Shown here: positions 1-9,614 of the stretch, piece after piece
How positions within the stretch are numbered: position 1 is the stretch's first letter
Layout of the letters: the number at the start of each line of letters is the position of its first letter
Program-made: the position numbers and the translations under genes
The notes under the pieces: generated by a model
What the model was told of the DNA's origin: nothing
Seen by the model: the letters and a program-made list of their open reading frames with translations, nothing else
Database searches by the model: none
NCBI GenBank assembly: GCA_030418545.1
Contig: QAIB01000001.1
Location: 434,001-498,000, forward strand
Origin: Xenophilus aerolatus
GTDB taxonomy: Bacteria; Pseudomonadota; Gammaproteobacteria; Burkholderiales; Burkholderiaceae_C
Reading direction: 5' to 3'
Length of the DNA: 64,000 nt

Positions 1-1564
1 CGGGGGTGGCGGCCTGCACCGTGATGGTGTCGCCGGCCTTGGGCGCGCCGTTGAGCGTGAGTGTCCAGCCGTTGTAGCTGATGGTCGAGCCGGCGGTGTA
101 GGCCACGCCGGTGGGATTGCCGGTGCCGGTGCCCGACACGTCGAAAGTGCCCGACGAGGTGAAGGTCAGAGTGACGGGTGCGCTCAGGTTGACATCGGCA
201 CGCGAGGCTGCGAGGCCCGCGACGGCCAGGGTGCCCGCGTTGGTCGAGCCGACGCGCGCCTCGACCGGGCTGGCCGCCGCGATCTGGCGCGGCGACGACA
301 CCGCCGTCGCAACGCCGCCGGCGGCGCTGGCGTAGGGATTGAGCACGAAGCTGTCGCCCGCGGCCGCGCCGCCGGCCTGGAGCGCGATGTTCAGCCCGTC
401 CACCACGATCGGCAGCGGCCCGGCAAAGCTGCTCAGCTTGCCGTCCGACAGCCGCGTCACCTGCACGGCCCCGCCGGCTCCGAAGGCGATCCGGTACGAC
501 GATGCCGACAGCGCGCTCGCGTCGGCCACGCTCGCGCCGATCGAGGCGTTGCCGGTGTTGGTCGTGGCCGCCAGGGCGTCGGGAAGGGCGATCGGCTTGA
601 AGAAGTCGGTGCCGCTGTTGCCGTCGAGGTCCACCCCGACGCCGTGCTGTGCATTGACCGTGGTCGTGAGGGCGAGCGCCAGTCGGCCCAGCCCGTCACG
701 GCCGGCGGCCAGGTCGCTGTTCTGGAAACGCAGCAGCCCGGCCACCGCGCCGCCGCCCAGGGTGTTCTCGTCCAGTGCCACGGTCACCGCGCCGCGCGAG
801 ATCGTGAGTACGCTGCTGCCGTTGGCGGCACCCTGCAGGCCGATGGCCGCAGTGCCCGTGCCCAGCACCAGCGCCTGGCTGCCGACGAAGATGTTCAGGC
901 TGCCGTCGTCGGCCTCGACCGTGGTGGCCTGCACCTGATCGTTGAGCTGCCGCACGAGCAGGTCGCGCTGGTCGAGCAGGTCGTTGGGTGGCTGGCCGCC
1001 GCCCTGCGCGCGCTGGATCTGCCCGTTGAGCTCGGCGATGCGCGAAGCGAGGCTGTTGACCGTGCGGACGGCGTCGCCGAGCTGGTCGTTCACGCCGTGC
1101 TGCAGGTCGTCCAATTGCGATTGCGCGTTCTGGAAGCGCGCGCTCATCTCCTGCGCGCGGGCCAGCACCACGTTGCGTGCGGTGACGTCGGTCGGCGTGC
1201 TGGCGATGTCGGAAAAGGCGTTGATCAGGTCGTTGACCGATGCGCCGAGGCCGCTCTTGCCGCCCTGGAAGATGTCTTCCAGCGACGCGAGCCGGTCGGC
1301 GCGGGTGCTGTCCATCGCCTGCACCGAGCGCGCCAGCGCCGCCTGTCGCGTGAGGAATTCGTTGTGTGCCCGCTCGATCGTGCCCACCTGCACGCCTTTG
1401 CCGACGTAGCCGCCGCCGGTGAACTGGCCCTCCACCTGCTGCATCACGGCGGTCTGGCGCGAGTAGCCGACCGTGCTGGCGTTCGAGATGTTGTGGCCCG
1501 TCGTGCTCAGGGCGATCTGGTTGGCCAGCAGCGCACGGGTGCCGAGGTTGAGCAGTGAACTCAT
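1..1564 (-). CDS. flgK: Flagellar hook-associated protein 1 FlgK (3' end outside window)
   Basis: FlgK forms the first hook-filament junction zone. The reading frame starts at the ATG at 1564 and stays open to base 1, so about 521 residues are visible and the C-terminal part is missing. The N-terminus (MSSLLNLGTRALLANQ) and the following ALSTTGHNISNASTVGYSRQ stretch are the typical rod/hook-family N-terminal heptad segment shared by FlgK, FlgE and FlgG. The start codon overlaps the flgJ stop (ATGA), so translation is probably coupled to flgJ as the last visible gene of flgBCDEFGHIJK. flgL would be expected next, beyond the left edge. Identity is clear from sequence and from position after flgJ. 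Confidence 0.93.
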   Translation of the reverse strand, partial: MSSLLNLGTRALLANQIALSTTGHNISNASTVGYSRQTAVMQQVEGQFTGGGYVGKGVQVGTIERAHNEFLTRQAALARSVQAMDSTRADRLASLEDIFQGGKSGLGASVNDLINAFSDIASTPTDVTARNVVLARAQEMSARFQNAQSQLDDLQHGVNDQLGDAVRTVNSLASRIAELNGQIQRAQGGGQPPNDLLDQRDLLVRQLNDQVQATTVEADDGSLNIFVGSQALVLGTGTAAIGLQGAANGSSVLTISRGAVTVALDENTLGGGAVAGLLRFQNSDLAAGRDGLGRLALALTTTVNAQHGVGVDLDGNSGTDFFKPIALPDALAATTNTGNASIGASVADASALSASSYRIAFGAGGAVQVTRLSDGKLSSFAGPLPIVVDGLNIALQAGGAAAGDSFVLNPYASAAGGVATAVSSPRQIAAASPVEARVGSTNAGTLAVAGLAASRADVNLSAPVTLTFTSSGTFDVSGTGTGNPTGVAYTAGSTISYNGWTLTLNGAPKAGDTITVQAATP

Positions 1565-2427
1565 GCTTGCTGGGCCCGCTGGAGCTGGACGGTGGCGTTG
1601 ATGGCGCGGCTGAGCTTGGACGCGTAATGCGGATCGGTGGCGTAGCCGGCGCGCTGGAGTTCCGACGCATAGGCGGCCGCCGAGCCGGTGCTCGCACGCG
1701 CCTGGGCGTAACGGGGGCTCTCGCTGATCAGGCGTGCGTAGTCCCGGAACGAATCCTCGTAGGAGTCGTAGGCCCGGAACCTGGCGCTCACCTTGCGCGG
1801 CTCGCCATCGATGTACTCGGTCGTGGTGATGGTGGCCACCTTGCCGGTCCAGCCGGCGGTGGCCTTGATGCCGAAGAGGTTGTACGAGTTGCTGCCATCG
1901 CCATGCCGGATCTCGCTTCTGCCCCAGCCGGTTTCGTGTCCCGCCTGGCCGATCATGAATTCGGCCGGAATGCCCGTGTCCTGCGCGACGCGCTGTGCTG
2001 CGGACGTGTGCTCCGCCACGAAGCCCTCCTGCGTTGCGCTCGTCCTCACGCGTGCGCCCGTTGCGCCCCCCAGCGAGAGCGTCGGGACCGACGAAGTGCC
2101 CGGTCCGCCGGCGCGGATCTGCTGGCTGAGCTGCCGCGTGATCGCGTCGGTCAGCCCGCCGGGCATGCCGGCCAACTGCACCGCGAACTGCTGGTCCAGC
2201 AGATCGGTGCCGAGCTTCTCACCGTCGCTGTCCATCAGGCCCGATTTCATCGTGGCCTCGCGCATGCTCTTGATGAGTTCCCGCATGAAGAGCGACTCGA
2301 ACTGCTTGGCTGCTTCGCGCACGGCCTTCGGGTCACTGCCCTTGGCCGCCAGCTTGAGCGCGTCGAGCGAGCGCGCATCGGCCGCCAGTCCCTGGCCGGT
2401 TGAGGCTGAAGGGGCCGCCGGAAGCAT
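1561..2427 (-). CDS. flgJ: Peptidoglycan hydrolase / rod cap FlgJ
   Basis: FlgJ (288 aa) caps the growing rod and opens the peptidoglycan for it in the periplasm. The N-terminal half (about residues 35-105, AAKQFESLFMRELIKSMREA) is the rod-binding domain. The C-terminal half (about 135-285) is a glucosaminidase/muramidase domain with the catalytic glutamate in GHETGWG and the downstream SYNLFGIKA motif. It is thus the two-domain beta/gamma-proteobacterial form, not the single-domain one. Its start overlaps the flgI stop by one base (TGATG) and its stop overlaps flgK. Confidence 0.95.
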   Translation of the reverse strand: MLPAAPSASTGQGLAADARSLDALKLAAKGSDPKAVREAAKQFESLFMRELIKSMREATMKSGLMDSDGEKLGTDLLDQQFAVQLAGMPGGLTDAITRQLSQQIRAGGPGTSSVPTLSLGGATGARVRTSATQEGFVAEHTSAAQRVAQDTGIPAEFMIGQAGHETGWGRSEIRHGDGSNSYNLFGIKATAGWTGKVATITTTEYIDGEPRKVSARFRAYDSYEDSFRDYARLISESPRYAQARASTGSAAAYASELQRAGYATDPHYASKLSRAINATVQLQRAQQA

Positions 2428-3542
2428 CAGATCACCTCGAGCTCGGCGTTGAGCGCGCCCGAGGCCTTGATCGCCTGCAGGATCGCCAGCAGGTCTTGCG
2501 GCGTGGCGCCCAGCGCGTTCAGCGCCCGGACCACGTCCGCCAGCTGCGGCGCACTGGGCACCTGGATCATGATCCCGGGTTCCTGCTTGATCTGGATGCT
2601 GGCCTGCTCGGCCACCACGGTCTGCCCCCGCGAGAGTGGCGCGGGCTGGCTGATGACCGGGGTGCTGCTGATCGTCACCGAGAGGTTGCCGTGCGCGATC
2701 GCGCAGGGGTTGAGGGTGACCGCCTGGTTCAGGACGATGGAGCCGGTGCGTGCATTGATGACCACCTTCGCGGCCGGCGCCGAACGTTCGAGCGTCAGTT
2801 CCTCCAGTTCGGCGATGAAGCTCACGCGGGCGTTGGGATCGGTCGGGGCGCGCACCTGCACCGTCCGCCCGTCGAGCGCGCGTGCGGCGCCGCCGCCGAG
2901 GCGGCCGTTGACCGCCTCTGCCACGCGGCGCGCGGTCTGGAAGTCGGCCGCGTTCAGGCCCAGGGTGATCGTGTCGCCGTCGTTCAGGCCGGTGGCGACC
3001 GCACGTTCCACCTGCGCGCCGCCCGGCACGCGCCCGGCACTCAGGTGGTTGATCTGCACCTTGCTGCCGCCAGCCGCCGCGCCGGCGCCGCCGACGACGA
3101 CGTTGCCTTGCGCGAGCGCGTAGATCTCGCCGTCAGCACCGCGCAAGGGCGTGGCCACCAGCACGCCGCCCTTGAGCGACTTGGCGTTGCCCATCGAGGC
3201 GACGTTGATGTCCAGCTGCTGGCCCGGCTGCGCGAAGGCGGGCAGTTCGGCGGTCACGATCACGGCCGCCACGTTCTTGAGCTGCAACTGCGCGGCGCGG
3301 TTGTCGGGCAGGGTGATGCCCAACTGCTGGAGGTAGTTCGCGACGCTCTGCGTCGTGTAGGGCATCTGGGTGGTCTGGTCGCCCGTGCCGTCCAGGCCGA
3401 CGACCAGGCCGTAGCCGGTCAGCTGGTTGCTGCGCACGCCCTGCACGGCCGCCACTTCCTTGATGCGAAGGGCATGCGCTGGCGCGGCGACAAAGGAAAT
3501 GAGGATCGCCACGGCGGCGAGGAATCGGGACATGCCTGTCAT
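2427..3542 (-). CDS. flgI: Flagellar P-ring protein FlgI
   Basis: FlgI (371 aa from the ATG at 3542) builds the P-ring around the rod in the peptidoglycan layer. A cleavable signal peptide is visible (SRFLAAVAILISFVAAPAHA), followed by the conserved KEVAAVQGVRSNQLTGYGLV and GLDGTGDQT segments. A second in-frame ATG at 3533 (368 aa) is equally possible because neither has a convincing Shine-Dalgarno sequence. The frame is open much further upstream, but that part lies inside flgH and is a shadow. Partner of FlgA (chaperone) and FlgH (L-ring). Confidence 0.95.
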   Translation of the reverse strand: MTGMSRFLAAVAILISFVAAPAHALRIKEVAAVQGVRSNQLTGYGLVVGLDGTGDQTTQMPYTTQSVANYLQQLGITLPDNRAAQLQLKNVAAVIVTAELPAFAQPGQQLDINVASMGNAKSLKGGVLVATPLRGADGEIYALAQGNVVVGGAGAAAGGSKVQINHLSAGRVPGGAQVERAVATGLNDGDTITLGLNAADFQTARRVAEAVNGRLGGGAARALDGRTVQVRAPTDPNARVSFIAELEELTLERSAPAAKVVINARTGSIVLNQAVTLNPCAIAHGNLSVTISSTPVISQPAPLSRGQTVVAEQASIQIKQEPGIMIQVPSAPQLADVVRALNALGATPQDLLAILQAIKASGALNAELEVI

Positions 3543-3553
3543 GGAAGTAGCAC

Positions 3554-4261
3554 TCAGAACGGCAGCACGCTCATGAAGAAGCGGCCCAGCCAGGGCATCA
3601 CCTGCGCCTCTCCCTGCGCACCGCGCCCGCGGGACTCGATGCGCACGTTGGCGACCTGGGTCGAGCTCACGACGCTGCCGGTCTGGATCGCCCGCGGGTC
3701 GATCGTGCCGGAGAAGCGCAGCACGTCGACGTTCTCGTTCACGCCGATCTGCTTCTCGCCGGTGACCACCAGGTGGCCGTTGGGCTGCACGTCGACCACC
3801 GTCGCCGTGATCGAGCCGTGGAAGGTGTTGGCGCTCTCGGTGCCGCCCTTGCCGGCGAAGTTGTGCGTGGAGCCGGCGGTCGCGCTGGCGCGCGTGAAGG
3901 AGTTGGCCGACAGGAACGGCACGGCGCTGATGCTGCTGTCGATGCCGCTCTTCTTGTCGATCGTGGACGTCGACTTCTGGCTCGCCGACACGTTCTCGAT
4001 GATGTTGATGGTCACCGTGTCGCCGGCCATGCGTGCACGCCGGTCCTCGAAGAGAGGCCGGTAGCTGGCGGTTTGGAACAGGCTGCCGTTGCTCGGGCGA
4101 GCGACGGCCGGGTTGGTTCGCAGCACCTGCGGGGTCTTGGTGTCCGGCATGTCCACCTGCGGCGTGTTGGCCAGTGTGGAGCAGCCGGCGCACAGCAGTG
4201 CGAGGGCACCGGCTCCGACGACAGGCGCCAGGCGCGGCGCGATGGCGAAGCGATGGACCAT
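3554..4261 (-). CDS. flgH: Flagellar L-ring lipoprotein FlgH
   Basis: FlgH (235 aa) forms the outer-membrane L-ring. The N-terminus has a hydrophobic stretch ending in LLCAGC, a slightly unusual lipobox (Cys rather than Leu at -3) before the lipidated cysteine. The body carries the family segments SLFEDRRARMAGDTVTI-like and GHLVVTGEKQI, and ends MPWLGRFFMSVLPF. The ATG at 4261 overlaps the flgG stop (TGATG) and is preferred over a GTG one codon upstream. Next gene flgI begins 11 bp after the stop. Confidence 0.95.
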   Translation of the reverse strand: MVHRFAIAPRLAPVVGAGALALLCAGCSTLANTPQVDMPDTKTPQVLRTNPAVARPSNGSLFQTASYRPLFEDRRARMAGDTVTINIIENVSASQKSTSTIDKKSGIDSSISAVPFLSANSFTRASATAGSTHNFAGKGGTESANTFHGSITATVVDVQPNGHLVVTGEKQIGVNENVDVLRFSGTIDPRAIQTGSVVSSTQVANVRIESRGRGAQGEAQVMPWLGRFFMSVLPF

Positions 4262-5043
4262 CACAGCTGCCCGAGCTTCTGCAGCATCTGGTCGCTGGTC
4301 TGGATCGCCTTGGAGTTCATCTCGTAGGCGCGCTGGGTCTGGATCATGGACACCAGTTCCTGCACCACGTTGACGTTGGACGTTTCCAGGTAGCCCTGCA
4401 TGATCGTGCCCAGACCGTTGGTCCCGGCGGTGCCACCGTTGGGCTGGCCGGAGGCGGCAGTCTCGGCGAACAGGTTCTCGCCCTTGGGCTCCAGGCCGGC
4501 CGGATTGATGAAGTGGGCCAGCGCCAGGGTGCCGAGATTCTGCGGCGTGGCATTGCCGCTCACCGTCGCCGTGACCGTGCCGTCATTGGCGATGCTCACG
4601 TTGGTTGCCGTCGGCGGCACGGTGATGCCGTTGGCCACGGGCAGGCCCGAGGAGGTCACGATGCGGCCCTGTGCATCGACCTGGAACGAGCCGTCGCGCG
4701 TGTAGCCGGTCGTGCCGTCGGGCATCGTCACCTGGAAGAAGCCGTTGCCCTTGATCGCGACGTCGAGCTGGTTGTTGGTCTGCTGCATGCTGCCTTGCGT
4801 GAAGGCGCGGCTCGTGGCGACGGTGCGAACCCCCAGGCCGAGCTGCAGCCCGGTGGGCAGCTGGGACTGTTCGGTACTGTTGGCGCCGACCTGGCGCAGG
4901 TTCTGATACATCAGGTCCTCGAACACCGCATTGGCGCGCTTGAAGCCGGTGGTCGAGACGTTCGCGAGGTTGTGCGAGATGACGTCCAGCTGTGTCTGCT
5001 GGGCTTCCATCCCGGTCTTCGAGATCCAGAGGGAGTTGATCAT
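4261..5043 (-). CDS. flgG: Flagellar distal rod protein FlgG
   Basis: FlgG (260 aa) makes the distal rod that crosses the periplasm. It starts [16 protein letters not shown] and shows the rod-family motif [15 protein letters not shown] near residue 30, the central KGNGFFQV segment, and the conserved C-terminal end [20 protein letters not shown] with heptad repeats. Length matches the family (about 260 aa). It follows flgF by 20 bp and its stop overlaps flgH, in normal flg operon order. Confidence 0.96.
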   Translation of the reverse strand: MINSLWISKTGMEAQQTQLDVISHNLANVSTTGFKRANAVFEDLMYQNLRQVGANSTEQSQLPTGLQLGLGVRTVATSRAFTQGSMQQTNNQLDVAIKGNGFFQVTMPDGTTGYTRDGSFQVDAQGRIVTSSGLPVANGITVPPTATNVSIANDGTVTATVSGNATPQNLGTLALAHFINPAGLEPKGENLFAETAASGQPNGGTAGTNGLGTIMQGYLETSNVNVVQELVSMIQTQRAYEMNSKAIQTSDQMLQKLGQL

Positions 5044-5063
5044 GTCGGGTCCGGTGGTGGGGT

Positions 5064-5804
5064 TCAGCCCTGCACGCTCAGCAATTGCGAAGCGGTCTTG
5101 TCGGCGGTCTCGGTGTTCTGCAGGAGGCGCATCTGCTGGTCGAACTGGCGGGCGGCGGCGATCATGCCGACCATCGCTTCGACGGGATTGACGTTGGAGC
5201 CCTCGAGCGCGCCGGATTCCACGCGGGCCGTGGCGTCGGCGGCCAGCGGCTCCTGCGTGGCGGTGCGGAACAGGCCGTCCTCGCCGCGCTGCAGCCGGTT
5301 CTCGGCGTCCTCGGTGGCGAGCTTGATGCGCCCGAGCGTCGCGCCCGGCTGGCCGTCGGTCTTGGCGGTGACGGTGCCGTCGGTGCCGATGGCGATCTGT
5401 GCGCCCTGGGGCACGTCGATCGGCGCACCGCCGTCGGACAGCACCACCAGGCCGGAACTGTTGACCAGCGTTCCCTCGGACGACACCTGCAGGGCGCCGC
5501 CGCGGGTGTAGGCCTCGGTACCGTCCAGCCCTTGCACCGCGAACCAGGCCTGCCCCTGCGCTGCCAGGTCCAGGTCACGGCCGGTGCGCTCGACCGATCC
5601 GGTGCGCGTGTCATGGCCGGTGGTCGCTTCGACGGTGAAGACCCGCGTCGTGGCCCCTTCGCCGCGCAGCGGCACCGCGCGAAAAGCCGACAGCTCGGCG
5701 CGAAAGCCCTGCGTCGATGCGTTCGCGAGGTTGTTGGCCAGCACCGCCTGGCGCTGTGCGGCGGCGCTGGCGCCGCTCATCGCGGTGTAGATCAAACGGT
5801 CCAT
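5064..5804 (-). CDS. flgF: Flagellar proximal rod protein FlgF
   Basis: FlgF (246 aa) is one of the proximal rod subunits. The N-terminus [19 protein letters not shown] and [17 protein letters not shown] are diagnostic of FlgF, and the C-terminus [20 protein letters not shown] is the rod-family C-terminal helix. It lies between flgE and flgG with 20-21 bp gaps. The product is expected to be exported unprocessed through the flagellar type III apparatus; no signal peptide is seen. Confidence 0.95.
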   Translation of the reverse strand: MDRLIYTAMSGASAAAQRQAVLANNLANASTQGFRAELSAFRAVPLRGEGATTRVFTVEATTGHDTRTGSVERTGRDLDLAAQGQAWFAVQGLDGTEAYTRGGALQVSSEGTLVNSSGLVVLSDGGAPIDVPQGAQIAIGTDGTVTAKTDGQPGATLGRIKLATEDAENRLQRGEDGLFRTATQEPLAADATARVESGALEGSNVNPVEAMVGMIAAARQFDQQMRLLQNTETADKTASQLLSVQG

Positions 5805-5825
5805 GGCCTTGCCGGGTCAGGTCTG

Positions 5826-7040
5826 TCAGCGCAGGTTCACCAGGGTCGACATGACCTGGTCCTGCGTCTTGATGGTCTGGGCGTTGGCCTGGTAGGCGCG
5901 CTGGGTCGTCATCATGTTGACCAGCTCGGCCGTGAGGTCGACGTTGGACTCCTCCAGTGCGCCCGAGCGCAATTGGCCGAAGGTTCCTTCGCCAGGGGCG
6001 CCGCGCACCGGCTGGCCGGAGGCCGCGGTCTCGACCCAATAGCCCGAGCCGGTGGGAGCCAGGCCCTGCGCGTTGCGGAAGTTCACCAGGGCCACCTGGC
6101 CGGCCGACTGCGTCTGGCCGTTTGAATACGTCGCGGTGATGATCCCGCTGTTCTCGATCTTGATGCCGGTGAGCTGGCCCGCGGTGTACCCGTCCTGCGA
6201 CAGGTCGGACACCGCGAAGCGTGCGTTGACCTGCGTCATCTTGGTCAGGTCGAGGTTGGCCGTGAAGGTCTGCGCGGGATCGTTGGGCGAGGTGAGCGTG
6301 ATCGGCGGAACCGTCGAGGCCGGGTCCAGGCTGCCGTCGGCGCGGAAGGTCAGCGTGAAGGGCGTCGAGGCGGCCGGATCGGCACCGTTCACGCTGGTGT
6401 AGACGTTCCAGGTGTTGTTGGCGGTCTTCTCGAAGTACAGGCCGACCGGTATCTCCAGGCCCTGCGCGTCGAAGGCGGTGAGCGAGGTGCCGTACTTGGT
6501 GAGCGGCGTGGGCGGGCTGGCCGTGGAAGCGACCACCGCCGACGCGTCGAGCGTGATTTCGGCCGCCATCCTGGTGGTCTGTTTGGCGGGGATCGGCGCC
6601 CCCGTGGGCAGCTTGAGCGGTTGCGTGTCGAAGCTCAGGCGCGTGCCCTTGGTGTCGGTGGGATAGCCCATCACCTGCGCACCCGAGGTGGTGATGATGT
6701 TGCCGTCCTTGTCCAGCTTGAAGTTGCCGGCACGGGTGTAGGCGGTCGAGCCGTCGGGCGCCTTCACCTGGAAGAAGCCCGCACCGTTGACCGCCACGTC
6801 TAGGTCGTTGCCGGTGATGGTGAGGCTGCCCTGCGTGAACTGCTGCGACACGGTGTCGACCGCCACGCCCAGGCCGACGTTCGTGCCGCCGATGCCGCCG
6901 GCCGAGCTGGCGTAGATCTCGGCGAACTCGGCACGCGAGGACTTCATGCCGGTGGTGCCGGCATTGGCGATGTTGTGCCCGATCACGTCGAGGCTGCGGC
7001 TGGCCGCATTGAGGCCGGAGAGGGCTTGCTGGAAACTCAT
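5826..7040 (-). CDS. flgE: Flagellar hook protein FlgE
   Basis: FlgE (404 aa) polymerises into the hook. The start is the ATG at 7040 (MSFQQALSGLNAASRSLDVI), preceded by a GGAG-type ribosome binding site; the frame is open further upstream only as a shadow of flgD. The N-terminal GHNIANAGTTGMKSSRAEF and the C-terminal SNVDLTAELVNMMTTQRAYQ are the conserved filament-axis helices, and the middle (about 120-330) is the variable hook domain. Cap protein FlgD is encoded just upstream. Confidence 0.95.
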   Translation of the reverse strand: MSFQQALSGLNAASRSLDVIGHNIANAGTTGMKSSRAEFAEIYASSAGGIGGTNVGLGVAVDTVSQQFTQGSLTITGNDLDVAVNGAGFFQVKAPDGSTAYTRAGNFKLDKDGNIITTSGAQVMGYPTDTKGTRLSFDTQPLKLPTGAPIPAKQTTRMAAEITLDASAVVASTASPPTPLTKYGTSLTAFDAQGLEIPVGLYFEKTANNTWNVYTSVNGADPAASTPFTLTFRADGSLDPASTVPPITLTSPNDPAQTFTANLDLTKMTQVNARFAVSDLSQDGYTAGQLTGIKIENSGIITATYSNGQTQSAGQVALVNFRNAQGLAPTGSGYWVETAASGQPVRGAPGEGTFGQLRSGALEESNVDLTAELVNMMTTQRAYQANAQTIKTQDQVMSTLVNLR

Positions 7041-7065
7041 GGGAGGGCTCCTGGAGGAATGCGGT

Positions 7066-7752
7066 TCACAGGACGGCTCGCACGCCGGAGTAGGGCGTGT
7101 TGCCGTTTTGCTGCAGCGTGAGGTTGAGCGTGCCGTCGGTGGCGGTACCCACCGACGTGACGGTGTCGTGCATGAGGGCCGTGGCGTCGATCGAGGCGCT
7201 GCCGTTGGTCGCCACGACGTTGAACCGAAGCTTCTGGTCCGAGGGGTAGCCCTTGGCGTCGAGCGAGAAGCCGTGCTGGCCTGCGTCGAGCGCGCCGAGC
7301 GACACGGTGTCGATGACCGTGCCGTTGGCATTGAGCACCTGGACCTGGACGCTGGTTGCGCCGGTGGGCAGGTCGAAGGCGCCGACGGCGGTGTCCGCAT
7401 CGCTGAAGGCCAACTGGTTGCCCCGGGTCAACACGCCGTGGCCGATCATGGCGCTGGCCTGCATCATCTGCATCGCCGAAGCCTGGCTCGCCATCGCCTT
7501 CATCGTGTCGTTGAGTTGCGAGATGCCGGTGACCGTGTTGATCTGCGCGATCTGCGAGGTCATCTGCGCGTTGTCCATCGGGTTCATCGGGTCCTGGTTG
7601 CTCATCTGGGCCACCAGCAGCTTCAGGAAGCGGTCCTGCGCCTCACCAGCGCTGCTGGTCGACAGCGAGGACGAGGACGAGTCCGAACTCGAGGTGATGT
7701 TGTAGGACTTGGTGGTGCCGGTCAGGCCGGCCGTGGCGGTGGTGCTGGTCAT
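7066..7752 (-). CDS. flgD: Hook-cap scaffolding protein FlgD
   Basis: FlgD (228 aa) caps the growing hook and is discarded when the hook is finished. The N-terminal third is rich in Ser/Thr and ends in the family signature DRFLKLLVAQMSNQDPMNPM around residues 40-60, followed by QMTSQIAQINTVTGI. The C-terminal part is the FlgD tudor/Ig-like pair. There is no signal peptide, as expected for a type III export substrate. It is encoded 13 bp after flgC and 25 bp before flgE. Confidence 0.95.
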   Translation of the reverse strand: MTSTTATAGLTGTTKSYNITSSSDSSSSSLSTSSAGEAQDRFLKLLVAQMSNQDPMNPMDNAQMTSQIAQINTVTGISQLNDTMKAMASQASAMQMMQASAMIGHGVLTRGNQLAFSDADTAVGAFDLPTGATSVQVQVLNANGTVIDTVSLGALDAGQHGFSLDAKGYPSDQKLRFNVVATNGSASIDATALMHDTVTSVGTATDGTLNLTLQQNGNTPYSGVRAVL

Positions 7753-7765
7753 GGCGTGGATCCGG

Positions 7766-8179
7766 TCACTGGCCCAGCTGCAGCGTCTTGAGCAGCAGGT
7801 TCTTGGCGGTGTTCATGACCTCGACGTTGTTCTGGTAGGAGCGCGATGCGGAGATCATGTTGACCATCTCCTCGACGGCATTCACGTTCGAGTGGGTCAC
7901 GTAGCCCTGCGCGTCCGCCATGGGGTGCCCTGGTTCGTGCACGCGGCGCCCGGGCGTCTGGTTCTCGGTGACCGCGTCGACGCGCACGCCCGCCGCGGCG
8001 GCTTCTCCGCCCATGGGCAGCGTCTGGAAAACCACCTGGCGCGCCCGGTAGGCCTGCCCGTCGGGCCCGGCCACGGCGTCCGCGTTGGCAAGGTTGCTCG
8101 CCACCACGTTGAGCCGCTGCGACTGCGCGCTGACGGCGCTGCCCGAGATGCCGAAGATCGAGAACATGGACATGCTCAT
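7766..8179 (-). CDS. flgC: Flagellar proximal rod protein FlgC
   Basis: FlgC (137 aa) is a proximal rod subunit. The start is the ATG at 8179 ([16 protein letters not shown]), which overlaps the flgB stop by 4 bp (ATGA). Conserved features are [20 protein letters not shown] near the N-terminus and the C-terminal [20 protein letters not shown]. The longer open frame upstream lies within flgB and is not part of the gene. Length is normal for the family. Confidence 0.95.
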   Translation of the reverse strand: MSMSMFSIFGISGSAVSAQSQRLNVVASNLANADAVAGPDGQAYRARQVVFQTLPMGGEAAAAGVRVDAVTENQTPGRRVHEPGHPMADAQGYVTHSNVNAVEEMVNMISASRSYQNNVEVMNTAKNLLLKTLQLGQ

Positions 8180-8586
8180 TGCCCCGTGATGGCCGACAGC
8201 AGGGTCTTGCTCTGGCCGTTGATGAAACGCAGCGTGGCTTCGTAACGCACGGCGTTGTCCGCGAAGGCCGCGCGCTCGCGGTCCAGGTCCACGCTGTTGC
8301 CGTCCATCGCCGGTTGGGTTTGGACCACGTAGCCCGCCTGCTGCAGGCCGCCCGCGGCCGTGCCCGGCAAGGCAGGAAGATGGGCCGCGCTGCTCAGGCG
8401 CAGCGCGGCTGGCGAGCCGCCTGCCTGCCCCGCCTGGCGCAGTGCATCGGCGAAATTCATGTCCTTCGCCGCGTAGCCGGGCGTATCGGCGTTCGCGATG
8501 TTGCCGGCGATCAACTGCTGGCGCTCGGCACGAAGCACCAGGGCCTTCGTCTGGAAGTCGAGAGCGGATGTGAGCTTGTCCAGCAT
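8176..8586 (-). CDS. flgB: Flagellar proximal rod protein FlgB
   Basis: FlgB (136 aa) is the most proximal rod subunit and the first gene of the flgBCDEFGHIJK operon. It starts at the ATG at 8586 ([16 protein letters not shown]) and carries [18 protein letters not shown] near residue 30, the family signature, and ends [20 protein letters not shown]. The 200 bp between its start and flgA, which is transcribed the other way, must hold the operon promoter; I could not identify a convincing promoter or FlhDC box there by eye. Confidence 0.94.
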   Translation of the reverse strand: MLDKLTSALDFQTKALVLRAERQQLIAGNIANADTPGYAAKDMNFADALRQAGQAGGSPAALRLSSAAHLPALPGTAAGGLQQAGYVVQTQPAMDGNSVDLDRERAAFADNAVRYEATLRFINGQSKTLLSAITGQ

Positions 8587-8786
8587 GGATGGGGAGGGCG
8601 GCGCTATGGCAGTGGTGGAAATTGTGGGAGCCGCGGCCGCCGGGCAAGCGTGGATGAAAGGGGGGTTTTGCCGCCTGTTCATCGCTTCGCCGCGTGCGAC
8701 GGCGCATAAAGTGGCGGCCGTGTCCAGAGCTCGTGCCGGTGTCGCGCGCGCCCGCGGGCATTCAAGAACCGAAAGTGCGGTCCACC

Positions 8787-9533
8787 ATGCCTGCTCGAGC
8801 CTTTTCCCTGTCGATGTTTTCCGTTCTGGCCCTCGCGGCTTCTGCGTTGCCGCTGTCCGCTCGCGCGCAGGACATCCCGCCGGTCGGCCAGGAAGTGACC
8901 CCTGAGTTCGTGGCTGCGACCCAGCACTGGCTGGACGCCGCGGTCGAGAAGTCGCAGGTCGGGCAGACACTGCCGCTGCGCATGGAAGTCAGTGTCGGCT
9001 CGCTTGATGCTCGCCTGCGCCTGGCGCCCTGCGCGCGCGTGGAGCCTTACGTTCCCGTGGGCACGCGGCTGTGGGGTCGTTCCCGCCTGGGTCTTCGCTG
9101 CGTGGACGGGGCGACACGATGGAACGTGTTCCTGCCGGTGACCGTCAAGGCCTTCGGACCGGCCTGGGTGCTGCGCGACAACGTGGTGGCCGGCACGGTT
9201 CTCGGTCCCAACGATGCCGTCGAGTCCGAGGCCGACTGGGCGGCGGAGCCGTCCCCGGTGGTCGGCGACGCCGCGCAGTGGATCGGGCAGGTGGCTGCCC
9301 GGTCCCTGGCGGCCGGGCAACCGGTGCGGCAATCGATGATCAAGGCCGCGCAGGCCTTTCCCGCAGGCGCTGCCGTGCGGGTCGTCGCCAAGGGATCGGG
9401 CTTCGAAGTCACCTCGGACGCCCAGGCCATCACGCCCGGTGTGGTCGGCCAGATGGTTCGGGTGCGCATGGAGAACGGGCGCATCACGTCGGGGGTGGTG
9501 GTCGACGCCACCACCGTCCGGCTGGCTCTGTGA
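8787..9533 (+). CDS. flgA: P-ring assembly chaperone FlgA
   Basis: FlgA (248 aa) is a periplasmic chaperone for P-ring formation. The start chosen is the ATG at 8787, which gives a good signal peptide (FSVLALAASALPLSARAQ); the frame opens 31 codons earlier without a comparable start. The C-terminal half is the SAF-type chaperone domain with the typical end VTPGVVGQMVRVRMENGRI-like and DATTVRLAL. It is divergent from flgB and followed by flgM, which has its own sigma-28 promoter. Confidence 0.92.
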   Translation: MPARAFSLSMFSVLALAASALPLSARAQDIPPVGQEVTPEFVAATQHWLDAAVEKSQVGQTLPLRMEVSVGSLDARLRLAPCARVEPYVPVGTRLWGRSRLGLRCVDGATRWNVFLPVTVKAFGPAWVLRDNVVAGTVLGPNDAVESEADWAAEPSPVVGDAAQWIGQVAARSLAAGQPVRQSMIKAAQAFPAGAAVRVVAKGSGFEVTSDAQAITPGVVGQMVRVRMENGRITSGVVVDATTVRLAL

Positions 9534-9549
9534 CGATGAAAAAAAGTTC

Positions 9550-9576
9550 TAAAGTCGCAGCCGGACAGGCCGAAAA
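9550..9576 (+). promoter_or_regulatory. Sigma-28 (FliA) promoter of flgM
   Basis: TAAA at 9550-9553, a 15-bp spacer and GCCGAAAA at 9569-9576 match the FliA consensus TAAA-N15-GCCGATAA in 11 of 12 positions. It lies 39 bp before the flgM start. This lets the anti-sigma factor gene be driven by its own target sigma factor, the usual feedback arrangement in enteric-type systems. Confidence 0.82.
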
Positions 9577-9614
9577 CCTGTGACATAGCCCGAAAGAGGG
9601 CGCTGGAGTCACCC

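Noticed and set aside
2427-4193. A 588-codon frame containing flgI
   Set aside because: Only the part from 3542 down is FlgI; the rest is an out-of-frame reading of flgH.
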